The translations under genes and the position numbers were made by a program. Below, in pieces: positions 40,430 through 47,765 of a stretch of 64,000 bases of DNA. Under the pieces are notes generated by a model that was not told the DNA's origin, did not search any database, and saw nothing but the letters and a program-made list of their open reading frames with translations. The DNA lies in assembly GCA_963791225.1 (NCBI GenBank), contig CAWBRV010000007.1:124001-188000 (forward strand), read 5' to 3'. The stretch is from PALSA-612 sp963791225. GTDB lineage: Bacteria > Actinomycetota > Thermoleophilia > Gaiellales > Gaiellaceae. Positions within the stretch are counted from its first letter, which is position 1. Each line of letters opens with the position of its first letter.

Positions 40430-41356
40430 TCAGGATGGGCGGATGCGAACGACCTGCGTGCCGAGGTTGTCGGGGACCCAGATGTCGCCGAACGCCTCGG
40501 CGGCGGGGAAGGGGCCCGGGCCGCCGGGGAGCTTGCCGCCGACCGTGTTGGTCGCGGGGTCGATCCAGGCGACCTTGTTCTCGCCCTTGAGCGGGACGAA
40601 GACGAACCCGTTCGGGGCGATCGCAGGGTTGGCCGGGTGCTGGCCGACCGGGACCGTGGCGACGACGGAGTTCGTCGCCGGATCGATCCGAGACACCGAG
40701 TTGTCGAGTCGGTTCGCGACCCAGACGGCATCGTTCGAGACGGCAGGCGAGTCAGGGCTCTGGTGGCCGACGTCGATCGTCGTCACCGAGTTCGTGGCCG
40801 GGTCGATCCGGAAGATCGACGTGCCGACCTGGGAGCCGACCCAGAGCGAGCCGGCGCCGAAGCGCAGGTTGGACGGCGCGCCGCCGACCTTGATCCGCTT
40901 GACGACGCGCATCGTCCGCGGGTCGATCCGGATCACGACGCCGCCCGTGTAGTCCGTGCCCCAGACGGCGCCGCCGCCGAACGTGACGTCCCAGAGCGTG
41001 TTGCCGGCGGCGACGCGGACACGCTTCGTCACCTTCGACCTGCGCGGGTCGATGCGCTCGACGTAGCCGGTCCCCCAGCCGTCGACCCAGACCGCTCCGG
41101 CGCCGACGCCGATCCCGCAGGGGCTCGTCCCGACCGGGATCCGCTTCGTCACCCTGTTCGTCTTCGGATCGACTCGCGCGACGTCGCTCGAGCCGTAGTT
41201 GCCGACCCAGAGCGCGCCGTAGCCGCCCGCCTCGGAGCAGGGGGCCTGCCCGGTCGCGATCCTGGCCACGACGCGTGGGGCAGCGCGCGTGGCGCCGAGC
41301 GCCGCGGCAGCAGTGAGGGCAAGCAGGGGGACGAGCAGAGCGACGGTGGCGCGCAT
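40430..41356 (-). CDS. secreted YVTN/NHL-type beta-propeller protein
   Basis: A 308-residue exported protein: signal peptide ALLVPLLALTAAAALGA, then six to seven blades of about 42 residues, each with a variant of GALWVGN...VARVDPKTNRV or FRIDPATNSV. The blades are typical of YVTN-propeller/Vgb-like proteins, which bind rather than catalyse in most cases. ATG 41356 has a perfect AGGAGGTGAC ribosome site. Its promoter, -10 TATTTT, is followed directly by a palindrome that the neighbouring MarR protein probably occupies. Confidence 0.85.
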   Translation of the reverse strand: MRATVALLVPLLALTAAAALGATRAAPRVVARIATGQAPCSEAGGYGALWVGNYGSSDVARVDPKTNRVTKRIPVGTSPCGIGVGAGAVWVDGWGTGYVERIDPRRSKVTKRVRVAAGNTLWDVTFGGGAVWGTDYTGGVVIRIDPRTMRVVKRIKVGGAPSNLRFGAGSLWVGSQVGTSIFRIDPATNSVTTIDVGHQSPDSPAVSNDAVWVANRLDNSVSRIDPATNSVVATVPVGQHPANPAIAPNGFVFVPLKGENKVAWIDPATNTVGGKLPGGPGPFPAAEAFGDIWVPDNLGTQVVRIRPS

Positions 41357-41374
41357 GTCACCTCCTGGAGAAGA

Positions 41375-41411
41375 AGTCCGAACTCGGACTAAAATACTAC
41401 AGCTTCGGACT
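41375..41411. promoter_or_regulatory. probable MarR operator with three half-sites
   Basis: AGTCCGA-AC-TCGGACT (41375-41390) is a perfect 7-2-7 palindrome; a third half-site TCGGACT lies at 41405-41411. For the leftward propeller gene a -10 TATTTT (41396-41391) sits between them, so the main palindrome covers the transcription start. A MarR gene ends inside the third half-site. Confidence 0.7.
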
Positions 41412-41850
41412 ACTTCGCGTCGACCGCGGCGCTGCGGCGGGCGATTACCGCCCGCATCGCCCGGTCGAGCTCCCGAATCGCCTCGGCGATCTGCGCCGAC
41501 GGCATCGAGAGCTCCTCCTCGAGCGCGACGATCGCCTCCCGCCAGGCCGGGAACGTGCTCTCGAACGCCGCCTGCCCCGCCGCCGTCAGCGAGACGAGGT
41601 GCGAGCGCCCGTCGGCCGGGTTCGGGCGGCGCTCCGCGAGCCCGCGCTCCTCGAGGCGCCGGATCCGATCCGACGCGGTCGTCACGGCGGTGCCGAGGCG
41701 CGCCGCGACGTCCGTCGGCGTGATCGACCGTGCGGCGCCGATCAGACTCAGGAGGCCGTAGCTGTCGGCAAGCTTCGGATCGCCGAGGAAGCCCTCCACG
41801 TATGGATCGGAGACGTTGTAGGCCGCCATCAGGTCGAAGAGGACGTGCAT
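41410..41850 (-). CDS. MarR-family transcriptional regulator
   Basis: A 146-residue winged-helix repressor. The DNA-binding part is SLIGAARSITPTDVAARLGTAVTTASDRIRRLEERGLAERRPNPADGRSHLVSLTAAG, a textbook MarR helix-turn-helix and wing; flanking helices make the dimer. ATG 41850 fits the family start; an in-frame GTG at 41910 with an upstream GAGGA would add 20 residues. It is transcribed towards the propeller gene, whose promoter carries a palindrome likely recognised by it. The inducer is unknown. Confidence 0.9.
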   Translation of the reverse strand: MHVLFDLMAAYNVSDPYVEGFLGDPKLADSYGLLSLIGAARSITPTDVAARLGTAVTTASDRIRRLEERGLAERRPNPADGRSHLVSLTAAGQAAFESTFPAWREAIVALEEELSMPSAQIAEAIRELDRAMRAVIARRSAAVDAK

Positions 41851-41913
41851 GCGCGGAGGTTCGGAGACGGCGTCCTGGGGGGGAATCGCGACCGGTCGCC
41901 GGCGGGGCACGGG

Positions 41914-41919
41914 CACAAT
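41914..41919 (+). promoter_or_regulatory. weak -10 box of leaderless queG
   Basis: CACAAT with a 6-nt spacer before ATG 41926; deviates from TANNNT at the first base. Confidence 0.4.
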
Positions 41920-41925
41920 CCTCGC

Positions 41926-42879
41926 ATGACCCCCACCCGGGCCAGCAGAGAAGAGCTCGAGCGGCTGGCCGAAGAGCTCGCCATCGACGCGATCGGCGCG
42001 GCGCCTGCGGAGCCCTACGTCGAGACCGAGCGGCACATCCGCGAGCGCCACGCTCGCGGCCTGTTCGCGGACATGCGCTTCACCATGGCCCGGCCCGAGG
42101 TCTCGTGCCACCCGGAGCTGCTCGTTCCCGGCGCGCGCTCGGTCGTCTCCGCGGCACTCTGCTACTGGGAGCCCGGCCCTGAGCCCGGTCCGGGCCAGGG
42201 GCGCCTCCCGCGCTACACCTGGCACGACGCCTACACGGAGCTGCGCGAGAAGCTCGAGCGGCTCGGCGAGCGGCTCGGCGGGACGTACCGGGTTCTCGTC
42301 GACGAGAACCAGCACGTCGACCGCGAGGCGGCTGCCCGGGCCGGCGTCGGCTTCTACGGCAAGAACACGATGATCATCACGCGCCGCCACGGCTCCTGGG
42401 TCGTGCTCGGCACGCTCGTCACCGACGTCGAGGTCGAGTGGGCGCCGCCGCTCGCGCTCGACTGCGGCGAGTGCCGCCTCTGCATCGACGCGTGCCCGAC
42501 CCGTGCACTCGACGAGCCCGGTGTCCTCGACTCGACGCGCTGCCTCTCCTACTGGACGCAGTCGCGTGAGGAGATCCCGGAGGCGTATCGCGCCGAGCTC
42601 GGCGACCAGGTCTACGGCTGCGACATCTGCCAGGACGTGTGCCCGTGGAACCGGGGGGTGGAGAAGCGCCGCGCCGGACGGTCGCTCAGTGAAGGCGCCG
42701 AGCCCGTCGTGTCGCTCCGCGACTGGCTGGAGACGGACTCCCGGGAGCTCTCACGCCGCTATGACCGCCTCTATGTGCCGCGAAACGACGGCCGCTACCT
42801 GCAGCGGAACGCCCGCATCGCGCTTGCCAACGAGCAGGTCAGGCAGGAACGCGCAGGCGCGACAAACCGAGCGAGCTGA
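41926..42879 (+). CDS. queG: epoxyqueuosine reductase QueG
   Basis: A 317-residue iron-sulfur and cobalamin enzyme for the last step of queuosine synthesis in tRNA. The two [4Fe-4S] motifs are CGECRLCIDACPTRAL and CDICQDVCPWN; GFYGKNTMII and SYWTQSREEIP belong to the active-site region. It is shorter at the C-terminus than forms carrying HEAT repeats. queA and tgt lie 13-15 kb away on the same strand. Its 3' end overlaps the convergent PafBC-like gene by 41 bp. Confidence 0.94.
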   Translation: MTPTRASREELERLAEELAIDAIGAAPAEPYVETERHIRERHARGLFADMRFTMARPEVSCHPELLVPGARSVVSAALCYWEPGPEPGPGQGRLPRYTWHDAYTELREKLERLGERLGGTYRVLVDENQHVDREAAARAGVGFYGKNTMIITRRHGSWVVLGTLVTDVEVEWAPPLALDCGECRLCIDACPTRALDEPGVLDSTRCLSYWTQSREEIPEAYRAELGDQVYGCDICQDVCPWNRGVEKRRAGRSLSEGAEPVVSLRDWLETDSRELSRRYDRLYVPRNDGRYLQRNARIALANEQVRQERAGATNRAS

Positions 42880-44857
42880 GGAGCGTCTTCGCGCGCGACG
42901 CGACGAGCTTGCGCAGGTCCTCCGGCTCGACGACCACGGCTTCGCCGAGGAAGCGCAGGATCTCGCTGACGAGCCACTCGGGGCTCCCGACCTTCTCCTC
43001 CATCAGCGCCGTGCCGTCGACGAGTTCCTGGGCGCCCCGCTCGACCTCCCAGCGCGCGACGGCCTTCGTGTAGAGGATCCGTGCCACGCGCGCGTCGCGC
43101 AGGCGCACGGGCTCGAAGTCCTCGCGCGGCTCGAAGGTCTCGCCGGTCGGCCTCGCCTCACGCATCCGGTCGAGGCGGAAGCTCCGCTGGCCGTCCCGGG
43201 TGCGGTCCCACGTGTGCACGTACCAGTACGGCAGCTCGCGCTGGAGGACGTGCGGCTCGACGAGGTGGAGCACGGCCTGGTCCTCTCCGACCTTCCAGTA
43301 CTCGATCTCGACCAGCTCGTTGCCCTTGATCGCGTCGCTCAGGGTCGCGATCAGCGTCTCTTCGGCCTTGTCCGGCTTCGTCGGCGCCGTCTGCTGCAGC
43401 TCGAACTCGCCGAACGTCTCCTCGAGCTTCTTGCGGACGCGGTCGAGAGGCCGGTGCGCCTCGGCGGCGATCATCGGCCCGACGAACTCGAGCGCGAGCC
43501 GGATCGCGCGCGCCTCGAGCGGCGTCAGGCGCGGCGGCGAGCGGAACGTGTCGCCGAAGAGCTCCTTGTCGACGTGGATCTCGGCTCCGCGGAGCTCCGC
43601 GTAGACGGCGTAGCAGCCGCCGCCGAAATTGACGAGATTGAGCAGGGCGAGATGCTCCTCGACCGCCTCCTCGGGAATCTGTGGGAAGCGCGCGACGAGA
43701 TCGCGGGTCGGGATAACGGCGCTCGAGTCCTCGCCGCAGGCGGCGAGGAGGTAGGCGAGCAGCGCCTGGAGGATGCCGAAGCGCTCCGGGTTGACCGGGC
43801 CCGTCGGCCGTTCCGTGACCTCCTCGACTTCGACCGGCCGCACCTTCGCAGGCACGGGGGCGGGGGAGGTATGAGCTGCCGCGACGCGGCGCAGGCCGGT
43901 GGCGACCTCACGGCGCAGCGCGTCGGGTTCGAGCGGCACCGCGCGGCCGTCGAGGCGGAGGATCCAGGCGGCGAGGTGGGAGAGGCTGGCGTACGGCGTG
44001 ACGAAGACGTCGTCCTCCATGTGCCCGTACGGAGGCCTGTAGGTGCGCTCGACCCACCAGGCGGTATCGCCCGAGAGCTCGATCCGCGCCTCGCCGAGCG
44101 TCTCGCCCATCTGCCAGGGCGGCGGCGGCCGGTGCTTGGCGGCGTCGAACTCCTTCGGCAGCCGGAAGTCGCGCTCGCGGCGGGTCGCGAACTTGATGTC
44201 GCGCCGGATCCGAAGCACCTTGAACGTTCGGATCGCGTCGCTACCGTGGTCGCGGCCGACGACGTACCAGCTGCCCTCGTGCGGCAGGAGCGCGTAGGGG
44301 TCGATCGTGCGCTCGCGCTGGATACCGCGGGCGATCGACCAGTACTCGAACTTGATCGTGCGCTGCTTGGAGATCGCCGTCTCGAGCTTGCTCAGCCGTC
44401 CCGCGAGCTCGGGCGAGTAGTCGGGATCGCGAACTTCGACGCGCTCGGCGATCTCGGTCGGCGCGTCGAGAAAGCCCGGCCGGCCAAGTGTGAGGTTCTG
44501 CAACGCGAGGCGGAACGGCTCCGCATACGCGAACTGGCCCTCGAGCAGGTAGAGGCACGTCTGCAGCGCGGCCAACTCGTCGTCGGTGAGCCGGAGCGGC
44601 GGCAGGAAGTAGTGTTCTGAGCGGAGCGTGTACAGCTCCTCGCCCGTGAACTCGTCGCGCTGCGACTGCAGCGGCACGCCGAGCGAGAGCAGCTCCGCGC
44701 GGTCGGAGTAGAAGCGGCGCGCGAACGCCTCGTCCGACATCTCCGAGTAGCCCTCGACGTTCTGCTTGACATCGCGGGCGGTCAATGCGCGACGGTCCGC
44801 CATCAGAAAGGCGACCAGCGAGAGCTGACGAATCAGCTTGTCGGTGTCGTGCGACAT
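42839..44857 (-). CDS. fused PafB-PafC type double WYL regulator
   Basis: A 672-residue protein made of two similar halves. The first has a winged HTH (LTARDVKQNVEGYSEMSDEAFARRFYSDRAELLSLGVPL) and a WYL domain (TIKFEYWSIARGIQRERTIDPYALLPHEGSWYVVGRD). The second half repeats this (PERFGILQALLAYLLAACG..., then LVEIEYWKVGEDQAVLHLVEPHVLQRELPYWYVHTWDR). This matches PafB and PafC, the actinobacterial DNA-damage activator, fused as one chain. A TAAGCT hexamer lies 9 nt upstream of ATG 44857. No proteasome genes are in the window. Confidence 0.9.
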   Translation of the reverse strand: MSHDTDKLIRQLSLVAFLMADRRALTARDVKQNVEGYSEMSDEAFARRFYSDRAELLSLGVPLQSQRDEFTGEELYTLRSEHYFLPPLRLTDDELAALQTCLYLLEGQFAYAEPFRLALQNLTLGRPGFLDAPTEIAERVEVRDPDYSPELAGRLSKLETAISKQRTIKFEYWSIARGIQRERTIDPYALLPHEGSWYVVGRDHGSDAIRTFKVLRIRRDIKFATRRERDFRLPKEFDAAKHRPPPPWQMGETLGEARIELSGDTAWWVERTYRPPYGHMEDDVFVTPYASLSHLAAWILRLDGRAVPLEPDALRREVATGLRRVAAAHTSPAPVPAKVRPVEVEEVTERPTGPVNPERFGILQALLAYLLAACGEDSSAVIPTRDLVARFPQIPEEAVEEHLALLNLVNFGGGCYAVYAELRGAEIHVDKELFGDTFRSPPRLTPLEARAIRLALEFVGPMIAAEAHRPLDRVRKKLEETFGEFELQQTAPTKPDKAEETLIATLSDAIKGNELVEIEYWKVGEDQAVLHLVEPHVLQRELPYWYVHTWDRTRDGQRSFRLDRMREARPTGETFEPREDFEPVRLRDARVARILYTKAVARWEVERGAQELVDGTALMEEKVGSPEWLVSEILRFLGEAVVVEPEDLRKLVASRAKTLLSSLGLSRLRVPA

Positions 44858-44866
44858 CGAGGCCCG

Positions 44867-44872
44867 AGCTTA
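44867..44872 (-). promoter_or_regulatory. -10 box of PafBC-like gene
   Basis: TAAGCT on the minus strand with a 9-nt spacer before ATG 44857; leaderless or nearly so. Confidence 0.5.
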
Positions 44873-44912
44873 CAGCCTCGGGCCCGGGCTGCTTCCGGCC
44901 GTCCGGCCGGTG

Positions 44913-45368
44913 CTAGGCCGCGACTTTCGAGCGCTGCTCGAGGTGCTGGTGCGACGGGCAGTACTCGCGGTCCGGCAGCGGCGTGCGCTGGCACGGCTTG
45001 CCCTTCCGCGTCGTCGCGCGGCAGCGGGCAACGCCGCCGTCGAACGCCCCGGCCTCGATCTGCTCCTGGATGAAGTCGCACGCGGCGCCCACGACCTGGT
45101 TCACGGCCCAGGCGACGTGTGCCTGGTTCGTGATCGGGAAGTAGCGCCGGATGTCCTGGAACAGCGTCCGGTCCGGAGTCGCGAAGTAGTGCGGGTCGGT
45201 GGCCAGCCGCTCCATCGTCTGCTCGCACGCGTCGAGGACGGCGCGGCGGTACTCGAGCTGGGTGGCCGGATCGACGTACGGGTCGGTCAGGTCCTTAATC
45301 GATCGGTAGATGGCTCTCGAATACTGATACATACCGGCCTGGATCTCGGCTACCCGATCGTCCATCAT
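44913..45368 (-). CDS. hypothetical protein with C-terminal zinc-binding motif
   Basis: A 151-residue soluble protein. The first 115 residues are helical (VAEIQAGMYQYSRAIYRSIKDLTDPYV, MERLATDPHYFATPDRTLFQDIRRYFP). The end, CRATTRKGKPCQRTPLPDREYCPSHQH, is a compact Cys3-His motif (C-x9-C-x9-C-x2-H) seen in several small zinc-binding domains. ATG 45368 is followed at once by another ATG. The location upstream of PafBC, on the same strand, hints at a shared transcript but 55 bp and a separate -10 intervene. Confidence 0.7.
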   Translation of the reverse strand: MMDDRVAEIQAGMYQYSRAIYRSIKDLTDPYVDPATQLEYRRAVLDACEQTMERLATDPHYFATPDRTLFQDIRRYFPITNQAHVAWAVNQVVGAACDFIQEQIEAGAFDGGVARCRATTRKGKPCQRTPLPDREYCPSHQHLEQRSKVAA

Positions 45369-45523
45369 CTCAGTATCTCGGTTCCCTGTTAACTGCTCGA
45401 AAAGCCTAGTTAAGCGAAGGTTAATCGTCGTCGAGGTGCCTTCGAGGCGGAGTCTACTCCTTTTCGAGGGCTGTTACAAAGTCCGGACGAGCGTTTGCCG
45501 CCGAGAGAACGTCTCGGGCTGCC
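45369..45523. other. intergenic region, locally AT-richer
   Basis: A 155-bp gap downstream of the SPOR protein gene and upstream of the zinc-motif protein, both leftward. It has several T/A-rich hexamers (GTTAAC, CTAGTTAAGC, GGTTAATCG) that stand out from the GC-rich surroundings; a promoter for the zinc-motif protein (GATACT near 45371) is likely. No gene. Confidence 0.4.
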
Positions 45524-46108
45524 TCAGCGGACGATCGGGCGGGCGTACGCGGACGGGAACGAGGCCTTCGCGGCGTCGAGCGAGGACTGCGCCTCCTCGA
45601 GCGAGACGAAGATCCCGCTGAACACGATGTAGTAGCCGGGCTGGAGGCTCGGGTAGCTCGACGAGACGAGTACGCCGACCTGCGGCAGATGCCGACGGAG
45701 CGCGAGCTGAGCCTTCGCCCGAGCCGCCGCGGCTCCCTGCGCGAGCGGCAGCGTCGCGAGAACGATCGTGTACCCGTTGCCCGCCGGCCAGGAGATCAGA
45801 TGACGGCCCTTCGGAGTGGCGGACGGCTTCGTGGGTCGTGGCTTGGGCGCCGCCGGAGCGGGCCGGAGCGGGGAGACTGCGACGAGCGCAGGCGTTCCGC
45901 TCTCCGTCGAGCCGCCCGTGGCCGCGATCGCCGCGGCCGCGCCGACGGTGGCGACGAGCAGGGCGATGACCGAGGGAACGACCCAGGCCGCCACCGCGGG
46001 CGCCCTCCGCGCCGCCACGAGCCGGTTGCCGCACTCGAGGCAGTACTCCTGGTCCTGCTCGGCCGGAGCGCCGCACGTGCGGCACACGGAAACGGGAGGA
46101 AGCGCCAC
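45524..46108 (-). CDS. zinc-ribbon membrane protein with SPOR domain
   Basis: A 194-residue protein. A zinc ribbon (CRTCGAPAEQDQEYCLECG) is followed by one transmembrane helix (VPSVIALLVATVGAAAAIAA), a Pro/Lys-rich linker and a C-terminal SPOR-like domain (YTIVLATLPLAQGAAAARAKAQLA ending with PGYYIVFSGIFVSLEEAQSSLDAAKASFP). SPOR domains bind denuded peptidoglycan, so the outer part probably senses septal or growing wall. Its GTG shares one base with the TAG of the upstream zinc-ribbon gene, so the pair is translated together. Confidence 0.85.
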   Translation of the reverse strand: MALPPVSVCRTCGAPAEQDQEYCLECGNRLVAARRAPAVAAWVVPSVIALLVATVGAAAAIAATGGSTESGTPALVAVSPLRPAPAAPKPRPTKPSATPKGRHLISWPAGNGYTIVLATLPLAQGAAAARAKAQLALRRHLPQVGVLVSSSYPSLQPGYYIVFSGIFVSLEEAQSSLDAAKASFPSAYARPIVR

Positions 46109-46635
46109 TAGCTCTCGGCGGCCTCGGCCGCGGGCTCCTGCTCGGGCTCGGCCCCGGGCTCGGGAGCGCCGGCCTCGATCTCGGGGGCGGGCCCCGTCTG
46201 GCGCACCGCACGGGCATCCGTCCGTAGGCCGCAGCGGGTGCAGAAGGCGGCGTCCTCGGTCAGTCCGTTCCCGCAGGCGGCGCACTGGCGTGCGGCCGGC
46301 CCGACCGACCGGCCGCAGGCCGCACAGAAGAGGGCCTCCTCGCCGAGTGGCGCCCCGCACGTACAGCGGGCCGGCTCGGGGAGCGCCCACGATAGCCCGA
46401 GCAGCGAGTCGAGCGCCGCCAGGTGGTCGTCGACCTCGAGCAGTTCCTGGCAGCGCTCGCGGACCAGGTCCTCGCGGAACCGGTCGCGGCGGAACATCTC
46501 GAGCAGGAGGCCGCCCAGGTCGCGGAGGCGCTCCTCGCGGAACTTCAGGAGCGCGCGCCGCTCGCGGCGCAGCACGCCGGCAGGCGGGATCGTGCTCCTC
46601 GCCCGGTGTCCGTGACGTCGAAAGATCGGGCTCAC
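46108..46635 (-). CDS. double zinc-ribbon protein
   Basis: A 175-residue soluble protein. The N-terminal half is helical and basic (RRERRALLKFREERLRDLGGLLLEMFRRDRF) and the second half has two zinc ribbons: CTCGAPLGEEALFCAACG and CAACGNGLTEDAAFCTRCG, then an acidic Pro/Glu-rich tail. GTG 46635 follows a TACACT hexamer by 11 nt. Coupled with the zinc-ribbon SPOR protein; they may interact through ribbons. Function unknown. Confidence 0.8.
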   Translation of the reverse strand: MSPIFRRHGHRARSTIPPAGVLRRERRALLKFREERLRDLGGLLLEMFRRDRFREDLVRERCQELLEVDDHLAALDSLLGLSWALPEPARCTCGAPLGEEALFCAACGRSVGPAARQCAACGNGLTEDAAFCTRCGLRTDARAVRQTGPAPEIEAGAPEPGAEPEQEPAAEAAES

Positions 46636-46646
46636 GCGGTTTCCGG

Positions 46647-46652
46647 AGTGTA
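46647..46652 (-). promoter_or_regulatory. -10 box of zinc-ribbon operon
   Basis: TACACT on the minus strand with an 11-nt spacer before GTG 46635; predicts a leader of a few nt. Confidence 0.5.
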
Positions 46653-46731
46653 GGTAACCGCTACCGCGGAAGGCTGCTACGACCCTCGTCCGAGCCTTCA
46701 GTGCCTTGCCCTTGCTGCCGATGAGGAGGGC

Positions 46732-46812
46732 ATGACGACGTTCGTGCTCAGCTTCTTCCGGCGCAGGCACCGCCGCCGCATCGCCGTCCTGCACGGCCCG
46801 CGGCACGCGTAA
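46732..46812 (+). CDS. possible 26-residue basic peptide
   Basis: ATG 46732 is preceded by a perfect GAGGAGGG ribosome site. The frame encodes MTTFVLSFFRRRHRRRIAVL then HGPRHA and stops: a short hydrophobic start followed by a dense Arg/His cluster. It lies 84 bp before the 3-hydroxyacyl-CoA dehydrogenase gene. In a window where most lone genes lack ribosome sites this site is conspicuous. It could be a leader peptide or small regulator; it could also be chance. Confidence 0.35.
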   Translation: MTTFVLSFFRRRHRRRIAVLHGPRHA

Positions 46813-46882
46813 CCGCCGTTCCCTCGCTGATCGGGCAACGTCCGGGTTCCGCGGCGTTGCGAGGAGCGGGTAGGCCGCCGGA

Positions 46883-46888
46883 TAGGAT
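46883..46888 (+). promoter_or_regulatory. -10 box of leaderless 3-hydroxyacyl-CoA dehydrogenase gene
   Basis: TAGGAT with a 7-nt spacer before ATG 46896. Confidence 0.65.
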
Positions 46889-46895
46889 CGCGCCG

Positions 46896-47750
46896 ATGGA
46901 GATCAAGACCGTCGGCGTGGTCGGGCTCGGCACGATGGGGGCGGGCATCGCCCAGGTCTGCGTCCAGGCGGGCGTCGAGACCGTCGGGCGCGAGGTGACG
47001 CCTGAACTCGCCGAGCGGGGCCGCGGCACGGTCGAGCGCTACCTCGCACGCGGTGTCGAGAAAGGGCGGCTCACGCAGGACGAAATGGACGCGGCCCTCG
47101 CCCGGCTGCGGCTCGCGACCGACCTCGAAGAGCTCGCCGGCTGCGACCTCGTGATCGAGGCGATCGTCGAGCAGGTCGAGGCCAAGAAGGAGCTGTTCGC
47201 CGCACTCGAGCGCGTCGTTCGACCCGAGGCGATCCTGGCGACGAATACGTCGGCCCTGTCCGTCACCGAGATCGCGGCGGCGATCGAACGGCCGGAGCGC
47301 GTCGTGGGCATGCACTTCTTCAACCCGGCTCCAGTGATGCCGCTCGTCGAGGTCGTGCGCACGCAGCTGACCGACCCGGCCGTCCACGATGCGGCGTACG
47401 CGTTCGCCGAGCGGATCGGGAAGGAGCCGATCCGTTGCTCCGACACGCCGGGCTTCGTCGTCAACCGCGTGCTGATCCCGCTCCTGAACGACTGCGTCCG
47501 CGTGCTCGACGAGGCGGGGGTGACGCCGGAGGATCTCGACAAGGCGATGCTCCACGGGACCCGCTGGCCGATCGGGCCCTGCGCGCTCGTCGACCTGATC
47601 GGCATCGACGTGCACGTCCACGCCTCCGAGGCGCTGTGGGAGAGCCTGCGCGAGCCTCGCATGGCCCCGCCGCCACGGCTCGTGGCGATGGCGAAGGCGG
47701 GCCTGCTCGGCCGCAAGACCGGCCGCGGCTTCTACACCTACGAGCGGTAG
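46896..47750 (+). CDS. 3-hydroxybutyryl-CoA dehydrogenase
   Basis: A 284-residue NAD-dependent 3-hydroxyacyl-CoA dehydrogenase. The dinucleotide site is VGVVGLGTMGAGIAQV, the catalytic His is in VVGMHFFNPAPVMPLVEVV, and DTPGFVVNRVLIPLLND plus the C-terminal LGRKTGRGFYTY are family standards. It serves short-chain fatty acid oxidation or butyrate/PHB routes; no partner enzymes of those routes are adjacent. Cytoplasmic, full length. Confidence 0.95.
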   Translation: MEIKTVGVVGLGTMGAGIAQVCVQAGVETVGREVTPELAERGRGTVERYLARGVEKGRLTQDEMDAALARLRLATDLEELAGCDLVIEAIVEQVEAKKELFAALERVVRPEAILATNTSALSVTEIAAAIERPERVVGMHFFNPAPVMPLVEVVRTQLTDPAVHDAAYAFAERIGKEPIRCSDTPGFVVNRVLIPLLNDCVRVLDEAGVTPEDLDKAMLHGTRWPIGPCALVDLIGIDVHVHASEALWESLREPRMAPPPRLVAMAKAGLLGRKTGRGFYTYER

Positions 47751-47765
47751 CGCCCGCCCGCGCGG

